From Eggerthella timonensis (GTDB lineage Bacteria; Actinomycetota; Coriobacteriia; Coriobacteriales; Eggerthellaceae), in assembly GCF_900184265.1 (NCBI RefSeq), contig NZ_FXXA01000002.1, positions 558,001 through 622,000 of the forward strand: a DNA stretch of 64,000 nt. Reading direction: 5' to 3'. A model generated the notes under the pieces. The model was not told the DNA's origin and did not search any database. It worked only from the letters and a program-made list of their open reading frames with translations. Position 1 is the first letter of the stretch. Each line of letters begins with the position of its first letter. The position numbers and the translations under genes were made by a program. This document shows positions 55,329 to 63,718 of this stretch, one piece after another.

Positions 55329-55967
55329 ATGACGCAACGACAGACGGATGGCGAGCGATCCATGGGACTGCGCGAGCGCAAGCGCCGCGCAACGCGCGCG
55401 GCTATCGAGCGCTCGGCCATCGCGCTGGTGGGTGAGTTGGGCTACGACAGCGTCACCGTGGCGCTCATCTGCGAGCGCGCGGACGTGTCGCAGGGAACCT
55501 TCTTCAACTATTTCCCCACGAAGGACGCCGCCATCGCAGGGCTCGGCGTGCACGATCTCGACGCCGCCCAGGTGCATGCGGCGTTCGACCGGCTCATGCC
55601 GTGTTCGATGTTCCATGCTACGCTGTCGCTGTTTCTCGAAGTGGTAGGCTCGTTCGATTGGGAAAGCGACATCGCCGCGCAGCGGGTTGCGCTCGTGAAA
55701 GACACGCCCGCCCTCATGCGCCTGTTCCTGGACAACACCTTCGGCTTCGTCAGCGACTTTCGCGAGATCGTCGGCACGTACCTCGAGGCGCACCCCTCTG
55801 CGCGCGCATGCCCGGCTATCTTGAGCGTGACCGAGGAGGCGAACATCGTCGTGGCCGAGGCGCTTGAGGCGGCGAAGTTCGCCCTGTACCGCGTGTCCGA
55901 CGATCCGGCGTCGGGGCTGCCCGAGGCCGACGACGTAGAAGCGGTGATCAGGCGCATTGTGGGATAG
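55329..55967 (+). CDS. TetR-family transcriptional regulator
   Basis: About 212 residues. The N-terminal helix-turn-helix ([51 protein letters not shown]) is canonical TetR. The remaining ~150 residues form a ligand-binding helical domain with no recognised subfamily. ATG 55329 follows GGAGG. It is divergent from tatA and upstream of purE, with no obvious target beyond its own region. Confidence 0.88.
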   Translation: MTQRQTDGERSMGLRERKRRATRAAIERSAIALVGELGYDSVTVALICERADVSQGTFFNYFPTKDAAIAGLGVHDLDAAQVHAAFDRLMPCSMFHATLSLFLEVVGSFDWESDIAAQRVALVKDTPALMRLFLDNTFGFVSDFREIVGTYLEAHPSARACPAILSVTEEANIVVAEALEAAKFALYRVSDDPASGLPEADDVEAVIRRIVG

Positions 55968-56029
55968 CGCGGGCGGCTTCGGTTCGCTACACTGAGGGGC
56001 AACCAATCAGCGCAACAGAAGGAGAGCGA

Positions 56030-56500
56030 ATGTCCTGCGAACAGAAGAACCCCGTCATAGGCATCATCATGGGCTCCGAGAGCGACATGCCCGCCATGGA
56101 ACCCTGCATGAAGCAGCTCGATGAGTTCGGCGTGCCGTACGAGGTGAAAGTGGCCAGCGCGCATCGCAAGCCGGCCGAAGTGCACGAGTGGGCCTCGACG
56201 GCGCACGAGCGCGGGATCCGCGTGATCGTGGCGGCGGCGGGCAAGGCCGCGCACCTGGGCGGCGTCGTGGCGGCGTACACCCCCAACCCCGTGATCACCG
56301 TGCCGATGAAGACGAGTGACCTGGGCGGCCTCGACTCGCTGCTGTCCATGGTGCAGATGCCCTCCGGCGTTCCGGTGGCCTGCGTCGCCATCAACGGCGC
56401 GAAGAACGCGGCCATCCTGGCCGTGCAGATCCTCGGTACCGGCTGCGACGGCGCTCGCCAGAAGATCATCGACTTCAAGCAGGGTATGGCCGAGGCCTAA
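56030..56500 (+). CDS. purE: 5-(carboxyamino)imidazole ribonucleotide mutase PurE
   Basis: About 156 residues. IGIIMGSESDMPAMEPC, ASAHRKPAEVHEW and AAAGKAAHLGGVVAAYTPNPVI, then GGLDSLLSMVQMPSGVPVA, the class I (N5-CAIR mutase) pattern. It completes a third purine gene in the window but is not linked to purA/purD and lacks their 3' element. AAGGAG Shine-Dalgarno. Confidence 0.95.
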   Translation: MSCEQKNPVIGIIMGSESDMPAMEPCMKQLDEFGVPYEVKVASAHRKPAEVHEWASTAHERGIRVIVAAAGKAAHLGGVVAAYTPNPVITVPMKTSDLGGLDSLLSMVQMPSGVPVACVAINGAKNAAILAVQILGTGCDGARQKIIDFKQGMAEA

Positions 56501-56585
56501 AGCCCCGCGAGCTGCGCGGCGGGCGCTGCCGCTGCGAGCGCGCTGCCGCCGCGAGCGCCCGGCTGCCGCGCACGCGCGGCTCGAG

Positions 56586-56601
56586 TGTTTCACGTGAAAC
56601 A
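56586..56601. other. parS site, exact 16/16
   Basis: TGTTTCACGTGAAACA, followed by TCCGTTCTG as at other copies. Non-coding region after purE. Confidence 0.92.
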
Positions 56602-56725
56602 TCCGTTCTGACTCCCCTTTGACGCACAACGCCCGCCCGAGCGCTTTTCCCGGGCGGACCCAGGTTCCCGCCTCGTCCTATCCGGCATGCGTCCGCCGTT
56701 TCGCCGTCGGCGCGAGGAGCCCGGT

Positions 56726-56895
56726 CTCGTGGCGGTTTTCGACGGAAAAACGCCTCCGGGCGCCTTCCCCGCCCGCCCGGGTGTCCGCCCGTCCCCCATT
56801 CTCCCGGGTCGCAGAGGCACCGCGGGGAGGGCTCGCGGGAAACGCCGTCGGACGGGACCGTCCGACGGCGTTTTTCCGTCGGAAACCGCCACGGG
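56726..56895. repeat. Long inverted-repeat element overlapping a terminator
   Basis: Arms GGCGGTTTTCGACGGAAAAA... (56731-56754) and 56867-56890 are 23/24 complementary, extendable outward to 29 bp. The right arm contains the 3' half and T-run of the terminator at 56841-56875, so the two folds exclude each other, as in an antiterminator. The 1,196-base gap 56501-57696 has no convincing gene. Confidence 0.65.
56841..56875 (+). terminator. Strong rho-independent terminator in the purE-iorA gap
   Basis: AAACGCCGTCGGACGG pairs perfectly with CCGTCCGACGGCGTTT across a GA loop, with T5. It lies 340 bases after purE, implying a transcribed leader or small RNA before it. Confidence 0.75.
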
Positions 56896-56997
56896 CCGCG
56901 CCCCTCTATGTTAAACCACCGTTGACGTGTGCCTGGTCATACCGGGACCGACGGGATCGAGCTGTCCCCTCATGCATGCTGCAGCCTGGCAAGGAGG

Positions 56998-57023
56998 GCA
57001 TGCGATCGGGCCCGATCGCATGC
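56998..57023. repeat. 26-bp perfect palindrome
   Basis: GCATGCGATCGGG directly followed by its reverse complement, no spacer. It does not match parS. It lies between the arms of a larger inverted repeat (56906-56925 with 57059-57078, 18/20 complementary). Confidence 0.75.
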
Positions 57024-57058
57024 AACTGAGCCGATTTGCGGGCGAACGTCGGTACGTA

Positions 57059-57290
57059 TCAACGGCGGTTTAGCATAGAGATCGCCGGTTCGTGGCAGAT
57101 TTTGCGAGAAATTCGTCGTCTCTCGGCTCCGCTCGGCGGAGCGCGCTTCCCCGCTCGCTTACGACCTGGGACGACGAGAACGACTCGGCAGCCGAGCGCG
57201 CAGCCGCGGCCGCATCCGGGCGAAAAGCGACGAAAAACTCGCCGAATCTGCCACGAGCGGCGAAATCCGCTGTTAAACCGAGATTGGCAT
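57059..57290. repeat. Long imperfect inverted-repeat element
   Basis: Arms 57083-57118 (TCGTGGCAGATTTTGCGAG) and 57228-57262 pair over about 35 bp. Weaker pairing continues outward through CGGTTTA...TAAACCG to about 57286. The interior is itself hairpin-rich (CTCGGC...GCCGAG). Confidence 0.6.
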
Positions 57291-57394
57291 AGGCCCGGCC
57301 GGATCGTCATCCTGAGCGAGCGCAAGCGGGTCGAAGGATCCCGTGCGGCGCCGGCCTGCGAAATGTCAATCTCGGTTTAACGGCGGATTTCGCC
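57259..57394. repeat. Inverted repeat enclosing a REP-like palindromic repeat
   Basis: GGCGAAATCCGCTGTTAAAC... (57259-57286) and 57367-57394 are 27/28 complementary. The 80 bases between them include 57306-57341, CATCCTGAGCGAGCGCAAGC then GGGTCGAAGGATC, a form of the CCTGAGCG...TCGAAGGATC repeat widespread in intergenic DNA of many bacteria. Confidence 0.65.
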
Positions 57395-57653
57395 CTCGAC
57401 CCCTGCTTCTCGGAACCGGTGCCGCAGTCCCCGCCGCTCGTCGGCGAGCGTGTGTTTGGGGCGGAATGTGCAGCCAGCCGCGTACGCCGCCGGCTTTCGG
57501 CGCTTCCTACGCCCCTGTATGTGTCGTATGCGGGGGCGTATTTCCGTGCGGTCGGCCTTGGTCCCTCGCGCCCCTCGCGGATACGATCGCGCGAGGGGCG
57601 CGTGCGTGCGCTATCATGGAACCTCAAGCGTAAGCGCAAAAGCAAGAGCCGAA

Positions 57654-57669
57654 TGTTTCACATGAAACA
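57654..57669. other. parS site, 15/16
   Basis: TGTTTCACATGAAACA, one change at position 9, flanked GAA/TTCG, 28 bases before iorA. Confidence 0.8.
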
Positions 57670-57696
57670 TTCGTACGTGATGGGGTAGGCGAGATC

Positions 57697-59793
57697 ATGA
57701 CGAAGAAACTGCTGATGGGGAACGAGGCGTTCGCGCATGCGGCGCTGGAGGCCGGGGTGCGCGTGGTGGCGGGCTACCCGGGCACGCCGTCGTCCGAGCT
57801 CATCGAGACGGTGGCGAAGCTGCACGCCGACGGGGCTGCGCGCGGCATCCACGTGGAGTGGTCTACCAACGAGAAGAGCGCGCTCGAGCTGCTGGCCGGC
57901 GCGTCGTACACCGGCGCGCGTTGCCTGTTCACCTGCAAGCAGGTGGGCCTCAACGTGGCGAGCGACGCGCTCATGAGCCTGAACTACGTGGGAGTGAAGG
58001 GCGGCATGGTGCTGTTCGTGGCCGACGATCCGGGCCCCATCTCGTCGCAGACCGAGCAGGACACGCGCCGCTTCGCGTCGTTCGCCAAGCTGCCCGTGCT
58101 CGACCCCGCTACACCCGATCAGGGCTTTGCCATGATGCAGGCCGCTTTCGACCTGTCCGAGCGCTACCGCACGCCCGTCATCGTGCGGCCCACCACGCGC
58201 ATCAACCACGCCTCGACGTTCTTCGACGTGGAGGACATTACCGAGGCGCGCCCGGTGCCCGAGGAGGGTTTCGAGCGCGATCCCAAGTGGATCATCTTCC
58301 CGCGCCGCGCCTACCAGGCGCATGGCGAGATCAACGAGCGGCTCGCGGCCATCGCGCACGATTTCGCCGTTGAGCCCGCGCTTGCGGCGTTCAATCCGAT
58401 TCTGGAGGGGGGCGCTGCCGCGGCCAGCGACTCCGCGAGCGCGTCGGCGCCGCGCCTCGGCATCGCGGCCGGCGGCGTGTCGGCCGCCTACGCCCGCGAG
58501 GCGCTGCGCATGGTGGAAGCGCGCGCAGCGGCGTCCGACGCGGGAATGCCGGCCTATCGATTCTGGCAGGTGGGCACGCCCTACCCCTTCCCGGAGGAAA
58601 CGGCCGCGCGGTTCGTCGAAGGCCTCGATGAGGTGCTCGTGCTGGAGGAGCTCGACCACGTGCTGGAGGACGCGCTGCTCGTGCACGCCGGCCGCACGCA
58701 CGCCTCCTACGAGGTGCGCGGCCGCCTGACCGGCGATGCGCGCGACCGCGGCGAGAACGACGTGGACGACATCGCCCAGCGCATCGCGCGCTTCCTCGGC
58801 ATCCCCGATGCCGTCGCGCCCGCGAACGCGCTTGCGGCCTACGCTGCCGAAGACGATCCGCTGCCCGTGCGCCCGCCCGTGTTGTGCGCCGGCTGCCCCC
58901 ATCGCGGCAGCTTCTACGCGGTGAAGCGCGCGCTGGGCAAAACACCCGCCGTGCTGTGTGGCGACATCGGGTGCTACACGCTGGGCAACGCCATGCCGCT
59001 CGATGCGGTGGACACGTGCCTGTGCATGGGCGCGGGCATCACGATGGCGCAGGGTTTCGCCGTGGCCGAGCCGCATAAGAAGACGCTTGCGTTCGTAGGC
59101 GATTCGACGTTCTTCGCCAGCGGCCTGCCGGGCATCGTGAACGCCGTGTACAACGGCCACGACATCACCGTGTGCGTGCTCGACAACGCCACCACGGCCA
59201 TGACGGGGTCGCAACCGCACCCCGGAACAGGCCAAACGCTCATGGGACCGAAGCGCGAGCCCATCTCTATCCAGCGCGTGCTGGAAGCGGTCGGTTTCGG
59301 CTGCATCGTGCATGCCGACCCGCTCGATCTGGACGCGTCGGTGGCCGCTGCGCGAGAGGCGCTCGACTACGAAGGTCCCAGCGCCATCCTGTTCGAGTCT
59401 CCCTGCGTGCAGCTAGTGAAGCCGGCCGCACCAGCCGCCGTGAACGTCGAAATCTGCACGGGCTGCAAGAAGTGCATCACCGAGATCGGGTGCCCGGCCA
59501 TCGGCTTCGACGCCGATGCGCGCGGCCCGCGCAGCAAAGAGCTAGGTCAGGCGTTCGTCGACGCCAGCCTGTGCAACGGCTGCGGACTGTGCACCCAGGT
59601 GTGCCCCTTCGACGCGCTTTCGATGACGGCCGGTGACCAAACAAATGTTTCACGAGAAACATCTTCGGGTGCGGGCGGCGAGGCTGGCGGTGTTAGCGGC
59701 GGCGCCGGTGCCGATGCCGGCGGCGGCAAAGGCGCGGGCAACGCGACCGCCGCGGACGGTTCCGCAGCCGTGGAAGGGGGTTCCCATGCGTAA
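57697..59793 (+). CDS. iorA: Indolepyruvate ferredoxin oxidoreductase alpha subunit
   Basis: About 698 residues. N-terminal pyrimidine-binding lobe (LLMGNEAFAHAALEAGVRVV; GYPGTPSSELIETVA), a middle domain, the thiamine diphosphate lobe (CAGCPHRGSFYAVKRAL, CGDIGCYTLG, GDSTFFASGLPGIVNAVYNG) and two C-terminal 4Fe-4S motifs (CTGCKKCITEIGCP; CNGCGLCTQVCP). With IorB it oxidises aryl pyruvates to aryl-acyl-CoA and reduces ferredoxin. After the cluster domain a ~55-residue Gly/Ala tail contains NVSRETS, encoded by a near-perfect parS. It overlaps iorB by 8 bases. Confidence 0.95.
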   Translation: MTKKLLMGNEAFAHAALEAGVRVVAGYPGTPSSELIETVAKLHADGAARGIHVEWSTNEKSALELLAGASYTGARCLFTCKQVGLNVASDALMSLNYVGVKGGMVLFVADDPGPISSQTEQDTRRFASFAKLPVLDPATPDQGFAMMQAAFDLSERYRTPVIVRPTTRINHASTFFDVEDITEARPVPEEGFERDPKWIIFPRRAYQAHGEINERLAAIAHDFAVEPALAAFNPILEGGAAAASDSASASAPRLGIAAGGVSAAYAREALRMVEARAAASDAGMPAYRFWQVGTPYPFPEETAARFVEGLDEVLVLEELDHVLEDALLVHAGRTHASYEVRGRLTGDARDRGENDVDDIAQRIARFLGIPDAVAPANALAAYAAEDDPLPVRPPVLCAGCPHRGSFYAVKRALGKTPAVLCGDIGCYTLGNAMPLDAVDTCLCMGAGITMAQGFAVAEPHKKTLAFVGDSTFFASGLPGIVNAVYNGHDITVCVLDNATTAMTGSQPHPGTGQTLMGPKREPISIQRVLEAVGFGCIVHADPLDLDASVAAAREALDYEGPSAILFESPCVQLVKPAAPAAVNVEICTGCKKCITEIGCPAIGFDADARGPRSKELGQAFVDASLCNGCGLCTQVCPFDALSMTAGDQTNVSRETSSGAGGEAGGVSGGAGADAGGGKGAGNATAADGSAAVEGGSHA
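59646..59661. other. parS site inside iorA, 15/16
   Basis: TGTTTCACGAGAAACA, one change at position 10, in the dispensable-looking Gly-rich tail of iorA, read as NVSRET. Confidence 0.75.
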
Positions 59794-60382
59794 CGTGATG
59801 CTGACGGGCGTGGGCGGTCAGGGCACCGTTTTGGCAGCGAAGGTGCTGGCCCAGGCCGCTCAAGACAAGGGTTGGCAGGTGCGCACGGCCGAGACCATCG
59901 GCATGGCGCAGCGCGGCGGAAACGTGGTGTCGCATGTGCGCATGGGCGACGCGGGCGAGGAGGTGTTCGCGCCGTTGCTTGCCGAGGGAACCGCCGACCT
60001 TATCATCGCGTTCGAGCCGGCCGAGGCCGCGCGCGTTCTGCCGTTCCTCGCTCCTGAAGGCCTGCTGGTCACCGCGACCACGGCTATCCAGCCGGTCACG
60101 GCGGCGCTGTCCGACCGGCCGTACCGCGCCGACAACGTGATCGCGCGCATCGAGCGATCGCTGGCCGGCACCGGCGCGCGCTTCGTCGCCGTCGACGACG
60201 TCGCGCTCACCGACGAAGTGGGCAGCCGCAAGGTGCTGAACTCGGTGCTGCTCGCCAGCGCGCTGAGCGTCGGGGCGATACCACTCGACCTCGACGACCT
60301 GCGCCGCGCGCTCGAGGAGTGCGTCAAGCCCCGCTTCGTCGCCCTCAACCTGGCAGCCGTCGACGCGGTGGCGCGGGCGTAG
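59786..60382 (+). CDS. iorB: Indolepyruvate ferredoxin oxidoreductase beta subunit
   Basis: About 198 residues: MRNVMLTGVGGQGTVLAAKV, TAETIGMAQRGGNVVSHVRMG and LLAEGTADLIIAFEPAEAAR are the gamma-type domain of 2-oxoacid oxidoreductases. ATG 59786 follows GGAAGGGGG and overlaps the end of iorA. Partner subunit of IorA. Confidence 0.95.
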   Translation: MRNVMLTGVGGQGTVLAAKVLAQAAQDKGWQVRTAETIGMAQRGGNVVSHVRMGDAGEEVFAPLLAEGTADLIIAFEPAEAARVLPFLAPEGLLVTATTAIQPVTAALSDRPYRADNVIARIERSLAGTGARFVAVDDVALTDEVGSRKVLNSVLLASALSVGAIPLDLDDLRRALEECVKPRFVALNLAAVDAVARA

Positions 60383-60485
60383 AGCCGAAACAGCCGAACG
60401 GGCACCCCTTCCACCGTTTCGGTTACAGGGGGATGCTGTTATACTGATGCCCCCGACGGTATGGGCAATAGAAGGCGAGGACGCC

Positions 60486-61472
60486 ATGCGAGAAGCGATG
60501 GATCGGGCGTGGCTGGCGGAAGCTGAGGAGCTGGCGCGCAAGCTGTGGCGCGCTTACGTCATCGAGCCTTCGGAGGAGAGCGTCCAGTTCATCGTGGATA
60601 CCATGGATCCGCAGCTCTTGTCGCTCATCGGCACGGGCAAGCACGAATTCTACGCGGATATCGCGTCGTTCTTCGCAGGGCTCGAGCGCGATCAGCAGGA
60701 AGCCCAGGACGTCGTCTTCGAGATCCTCGACGAGTATTGCGAAGCGCGCCCCATCGGCTGCGACTCGTGTCTCGTGTTCGGCACGCTGTGGGTGCGCGAG
60801 CGCCCCGACCGGCCCAAGCCGCTGCTCGTCGAGATGGACACCCGCTTCACGCTCGTATTCCGGCGCGACGGCGAACGCTGGCTTTTGACCCACCTGCACC
60901 ATTCCACGCCCAACGTCGACCAGCGCCGCGAGGAGTACTACCCCAAGACGGCTACCGAGCAGGCGAACGCCGCGCTCGAACACTCCAAAGCCATGGAGCG
61001 CCGCGCCGAGCTGGACTCCATGACCGAGCTGCTGAACCACGCGGCATTCGAGAAGCATGTCGCGGCCTCGCTCATAGAGGGGGCCGAAGACAGCGCCTTC
61101 TTCATGATAGACCTCGACAACTTCAAGACGGTGAACGACACGCTCGGCCATCCCGAGGGCGACCGGGTTATCGAGGAGTTCGCCGAGGTGCTGGAGCAGG
61201 TGTTTCCCCGCGATGCGCTCATCGGTCGCATGGGCGGCGACGAGTTCGCCGTGTTCTCCACGAGCCCGCTGTCCGTCAGCGACGCCGAGGTCAAAGCCCG
61301 CCAGCTCATCGAATCGTGGGGAGCCCGCTCCGCCCAGCGCGACGTGGAGCTGGGATGCTCGGTGGGCATCGTGCGCGTGGTGCGCGGATGCACGTTCTTC
61401 GATCTCTATCGAGCGGCCGACCAGGCGCTGTACGTTAGCAAGGGAAACGGGAAGGCGTGCTTCAGCTGGTGA
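60486..61472 (+). CDS. Diguanylate cyclase with N-terminal NTF2-like domain
   Basis: About 328 residues. Residues ~15-145 resemble an NTF2/SnoaL-like domain (EELARKLWRAYVIEPSEESV, DIASFFAGLERDQQEAQDV, ...VEMDTRFTLVFRRDGERWLLTH). Residues ~165-328 are GGDEF (DSMTELLNHAAFE, FFMIDLDNFKTVNDTLGH, GRMGGDEFAVF, CSVGIVRVV). No membrane span. The same kind of sensor domain is fused to LytTR in the protein at 1956-2810. ATG 60486 with GGCGAGGA; a TATACT lies at 60440-60445. The gene interrupts iorAB and paaK. Confidence 0.85.
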   Translation: MREAMDRAWLAEAEELARKLWRAYVIEPSEESVQFIVDTMDPQLLSLIGTGKHEFYADIASFFAGLERDQQEAQDVVFEILDEYCEARPIGCDSCLVFGTLWVRERPDRPKPLLVEMDTRFTLVFRRDGERWLLTHLHHSTPNVDQRREEYYPKTATEQANAALEHSKAMERRAELDSMTELLNHAAFEKHVAASLIEGAEDSAFFMIDLDNFKTVNDTLGHPEGDRVIEEFAEVLEQVFPRDALIGRMGGDEFAVFSTSPLSVSDAEVKARQLIESWGARSAQRDVELGCSVGIVRVVRGCTFFDLYRAADQALYVSKGNGKACFSW

Positions 61473-61509
61473 GCGGCAACCGGTCGCGCGCGAGGGCGAA
61501 GTTGCGGGT

Positions 61510-61537
61510 TTGCAATCGCGCGCGCTTCGCCTAGAAT
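61510..61537 (+). promoter_or_regulatory. Candidate promoter of paaK
   Basis: -35 TTGCAA (61510-61515), 16-bp spacer, -10 TAGAAT (61532-61537). About 140 bases before the start. No small gene is evident between. Confidence 0.5.
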
Positions 61538-61679
61538 GGACGCATGGAACACGTGAACGACATCCTTTCCTCCCGAGCCGTGGTTTCGGCAGGGCGATGG
61601 CTTTAGCTTCAAGACTCGCGCTTGCGGGCTTGAAGCATCTTCATATCCGGTAGAAGATATCGTTCCCGAGAGGACCATC

Positions 61680-62921
61680 ATGCAGCTTACCAACGATCAG
61701 TTCACGCTCATCAAAGACCAGTTCAAAACCCTTATGGAGCGCTCGCCGTTCTACGCGAGCAAGTTCGAGGGCATCGACCTTTCCGACGTGCAGACGCAGG
61801 AGGACTTCGAGAAGCTCCCGTTCTCCGAGAAGGACGACCTGCGCAACGCCTATCCGCTGGGCTTGCAGGCCGTGCCCGACGAGGAAATCGTGCGCATCCA
61901 CAGCTCCAGCGGCACCACGGGCACGCCGGTCATCGTCCCTTACACGCAGCAGGACGTCACCGACTGGGCCATCCAGTTCGCGCGCTGTTACGAGACGGCG
62001 GGCATCACGAACCGCGATCGCATCCACATCACCCCTGGTTACGGGCTATGGACGGCGGGCATCGGCTTCCAGCTGGGCGCCGAGCGCCTGGGCGCGATGG
62101 CCATCCCCATGGGGCCGGGCAACACCGAGAAGCAGCTGCGCATGATGCAGGACCTCAAGTCCACCGTGCTGTGCGCCACCAGCTCCTACGCGCTGTTGCT
62201 TGCCGAGGAGATCGCCGAGCGCGGCATTCGCGATCAGATTCACCTGCGCAAGGGCGTCATCGGCAGCGAGCGGTGGGGCGACAAGATGCGCCAGCGCATC
62301 GCCGGCGAGCTGGGTGTGGAGATCTACGACATCTACGGCCTTACCGAAGTGTACGGCCCCGGCATCGGCATCTCGTGCAACGAGCATCACGGCATGCACA
62401 TCTGGGACGATTACGTGTACGTGGAAATCGTCGACCCCGCGACGGGCGCGCCCGTGCCCGACGGCGAAGTGGGCGAGCTCGTGCTGACCACGCTGCGCAA
62501 GCAAGGCGCGCCGCTCATCCGCTACCGCACGCACGACCTCACGCGCATCATCCCGGGCGATTGCTCCTGCAAGTTCGGTCATCGCCACCCGCGCATCGAC
62601 ACGTTGACCGGTCGCACCGACGACATGTTCAAGGTGAAGGGCTGCAACATCTTCCCCGCGCAGGTGGAGGAAGTGATCGCCGCCACCGACGGCACCTCGA
62701 GCGAGTACCAGGTGATGATCGAGAACATCAGCGGCAAGGACGTGCTCACGGTGCTGTTCGAAACCCCGCTGCACGACGAGGCGAAGCAGCGCGCAGAAGA
62801 AGAGCTGGCCCTCATCTTCAAGGCGAAGTGCGGTTGCACCCCCGACGCCAAGGGCGTTCCCATGGGCGAGCTGCCCCGCAGCGAGAAGAAGACCAAGCGC
62901 ATCTTCGACAGCCGGTACTAA
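61680..62921 (+). CDS. paaK: Phenylacetate-CoA ligase
   Basis: About 413 residues. AMP-binding enzyme with HSSSGTTGTPVIVPYT (ATP P-loop), YDIYGLTEVYGPGIG (A5) and DLTRIIPGDCSC...RIDTLTGRTDDMFKVKGCNIFPAQVEEVI (A8), and a C-terminal lid DAKGVPMGELPRSEKKTKRI. It activates phenylacetate (or indoleacetate and relatives) with CoA. Proximity to iorAB suggests aromatic amino acid fermentation, with PaaK running in either direction to make or use the acyl-CoA; direction is inference. AGAGGA Shine-Dalgarno. Confidence 0.93.
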   Translation: MQLTNDQFTLIKDQFKTLMERSPFYASKFEGIDLSDVQTQEDFEKLPFSEKDDLRNAYPLGLQAVPDEEIVRIHSSSGTTGTPVIVPYTQQDVTDWAIQFARCYETAGITNRDRIHITPGYGLWTAGIGFQLGAERLGAMAIPMGPGNTEKQLRMMQDLKSTVLCATSSYALLLAEEIAERGIRDQIHLRKGVIGSERWGDKMRQRIAGELGVEIYDIYGLTEVYGPGIGISCNEHHGMHIWDDYVYVEIVDPATGAPVPDGEVGELVLTTLRKQGAPLIRYRTHDLTRIIPGDCSCKFGHRHPRIDTLTGRTDDMFKVKGCNIFPAQVEEVIAATDGTSSEYQVMIENISGKDVLTVLFETPLHDEAKQRAEEELALIFKAKCGCTPDAKGVPMGELPRSEKKTKRIFDSRY

Positions 62922-63018
62922 ACGACCGAACCCCGGCGCGGCCCGCTGCTTCCACAGGCTGGGCCGTGCCGTCGGGGTCGGATGTTTTCAAGGGTGGGGC
63001 CGTGCCGCCGAGGCCGGA

Positions 63019-63034
63019 TGTTTCACGTGAGGCA
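63019..63034. other. Degenerate parS-like site, 14/16
   Basis: TGTTTCACGTGAGGCA, changes at 13 and 14, with the CCGGA flank and TCTGTTCTGG of other copies. A second, more decayed copy of the same ~30-bp unit (GGGCCGTGCCG...CGGATGTTTTCA) lies 36 bases upstream. Confidence 0.55.
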
Positions 63035-63103
63035 TCTGTTCTGGCAGGTTGGGGCGACTCGGCGCGATTCGGCACGATTCAGGCCGCCGCTCGCTCCTCA
63101 AGT

Positions 63104-63257
63104 GTGGGCGCAAATCGATAGCCATGACAAATCAGAGGCCTCTGGACCCTCCCCCACGGCGATTTCGAAAAGCGCGACCGGGGGTTTCTTCGGTTCGAGC
63201 GGGGACCCGAGGCGAAATTCCCTCCGAACATTGTCATAGGTGCCGATTTGCGCCCAC
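63104..63257. repeat. Inverted-repeat element, 27-bp arms
   Basis: GTGGGCGCAAATCG...ATGACAA (63104-63130) pairs with 63231-63257 over at least 21 of 27 positions. The interior holds a CAGAGGCCTCTG palindrome and GC-rich hairpins. It lies in the 797-base gap 62922-63718, which otherwise contains parS-like sites and no convincing gene. Confidence 0.6.
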
Positions 63258-63642
63258 TAAGCGGGAGCGGCAAGCGCGACGCGCGCGATCGCCTCGATTC
63301 GCTAACTTTTTCACGGTGCGGGCTGCTCCACTATGGTAAAGTATGCCCATGCATTCTGCGAAGGGACATACTGCCGTCGAACAGCGCTGGCGCCTCCAGC
63401 TCGCCGTTGCGGCCGTGTGCCGATCCGTCGCCCCGCGCCCTGCGGACTCGCTCGCGTCCGCATTTGCCGCGAAACCGACCCCCGAGGCCGACGCGACCGC
63501 CTACCGCGCACTTTCCTATTATTCCTATCGATACCTCTAGCACATGGGTTTGCCCGTGGTGCTTCGTCGGTGTTGTGCTGACGGGTGCCGCGCCCCGGCA
63601 AAGTCATGTGCGCCTCCTGCGAATCAGCAGGTAGCGTTGGAG

Positions 63643-63658
63643 TGTTTCACGTGAAACA
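63643..63658. other. parS site, exact 16/16
   Basis: TGTTTCACGTGAAACA followed by TTCGTTC, 60 bases before the symporter gene. Confidence 0.92.
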
Positions 63659-63718
63659 TTCGTTCGCGCCGCTGCGAGTAGCACGACCTGTAGGTATATG
63701 ATCGAGAAGGAATCTCCC

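Noticed and set aside
56619-57029. Frame of 136 codons in the purE-iorA gap
   Set aside because: Arg/Pro/Gly-rich translation of hairpin-rich DNA, crosses a strong terminator, no Shine-Dalgarno.
63248-63634. Frame of 128 codons before the symporter
   Set aside because: Arg/Pro-rich shadow with no domain, start signal or codon pattern; the opposite strand is equally open.
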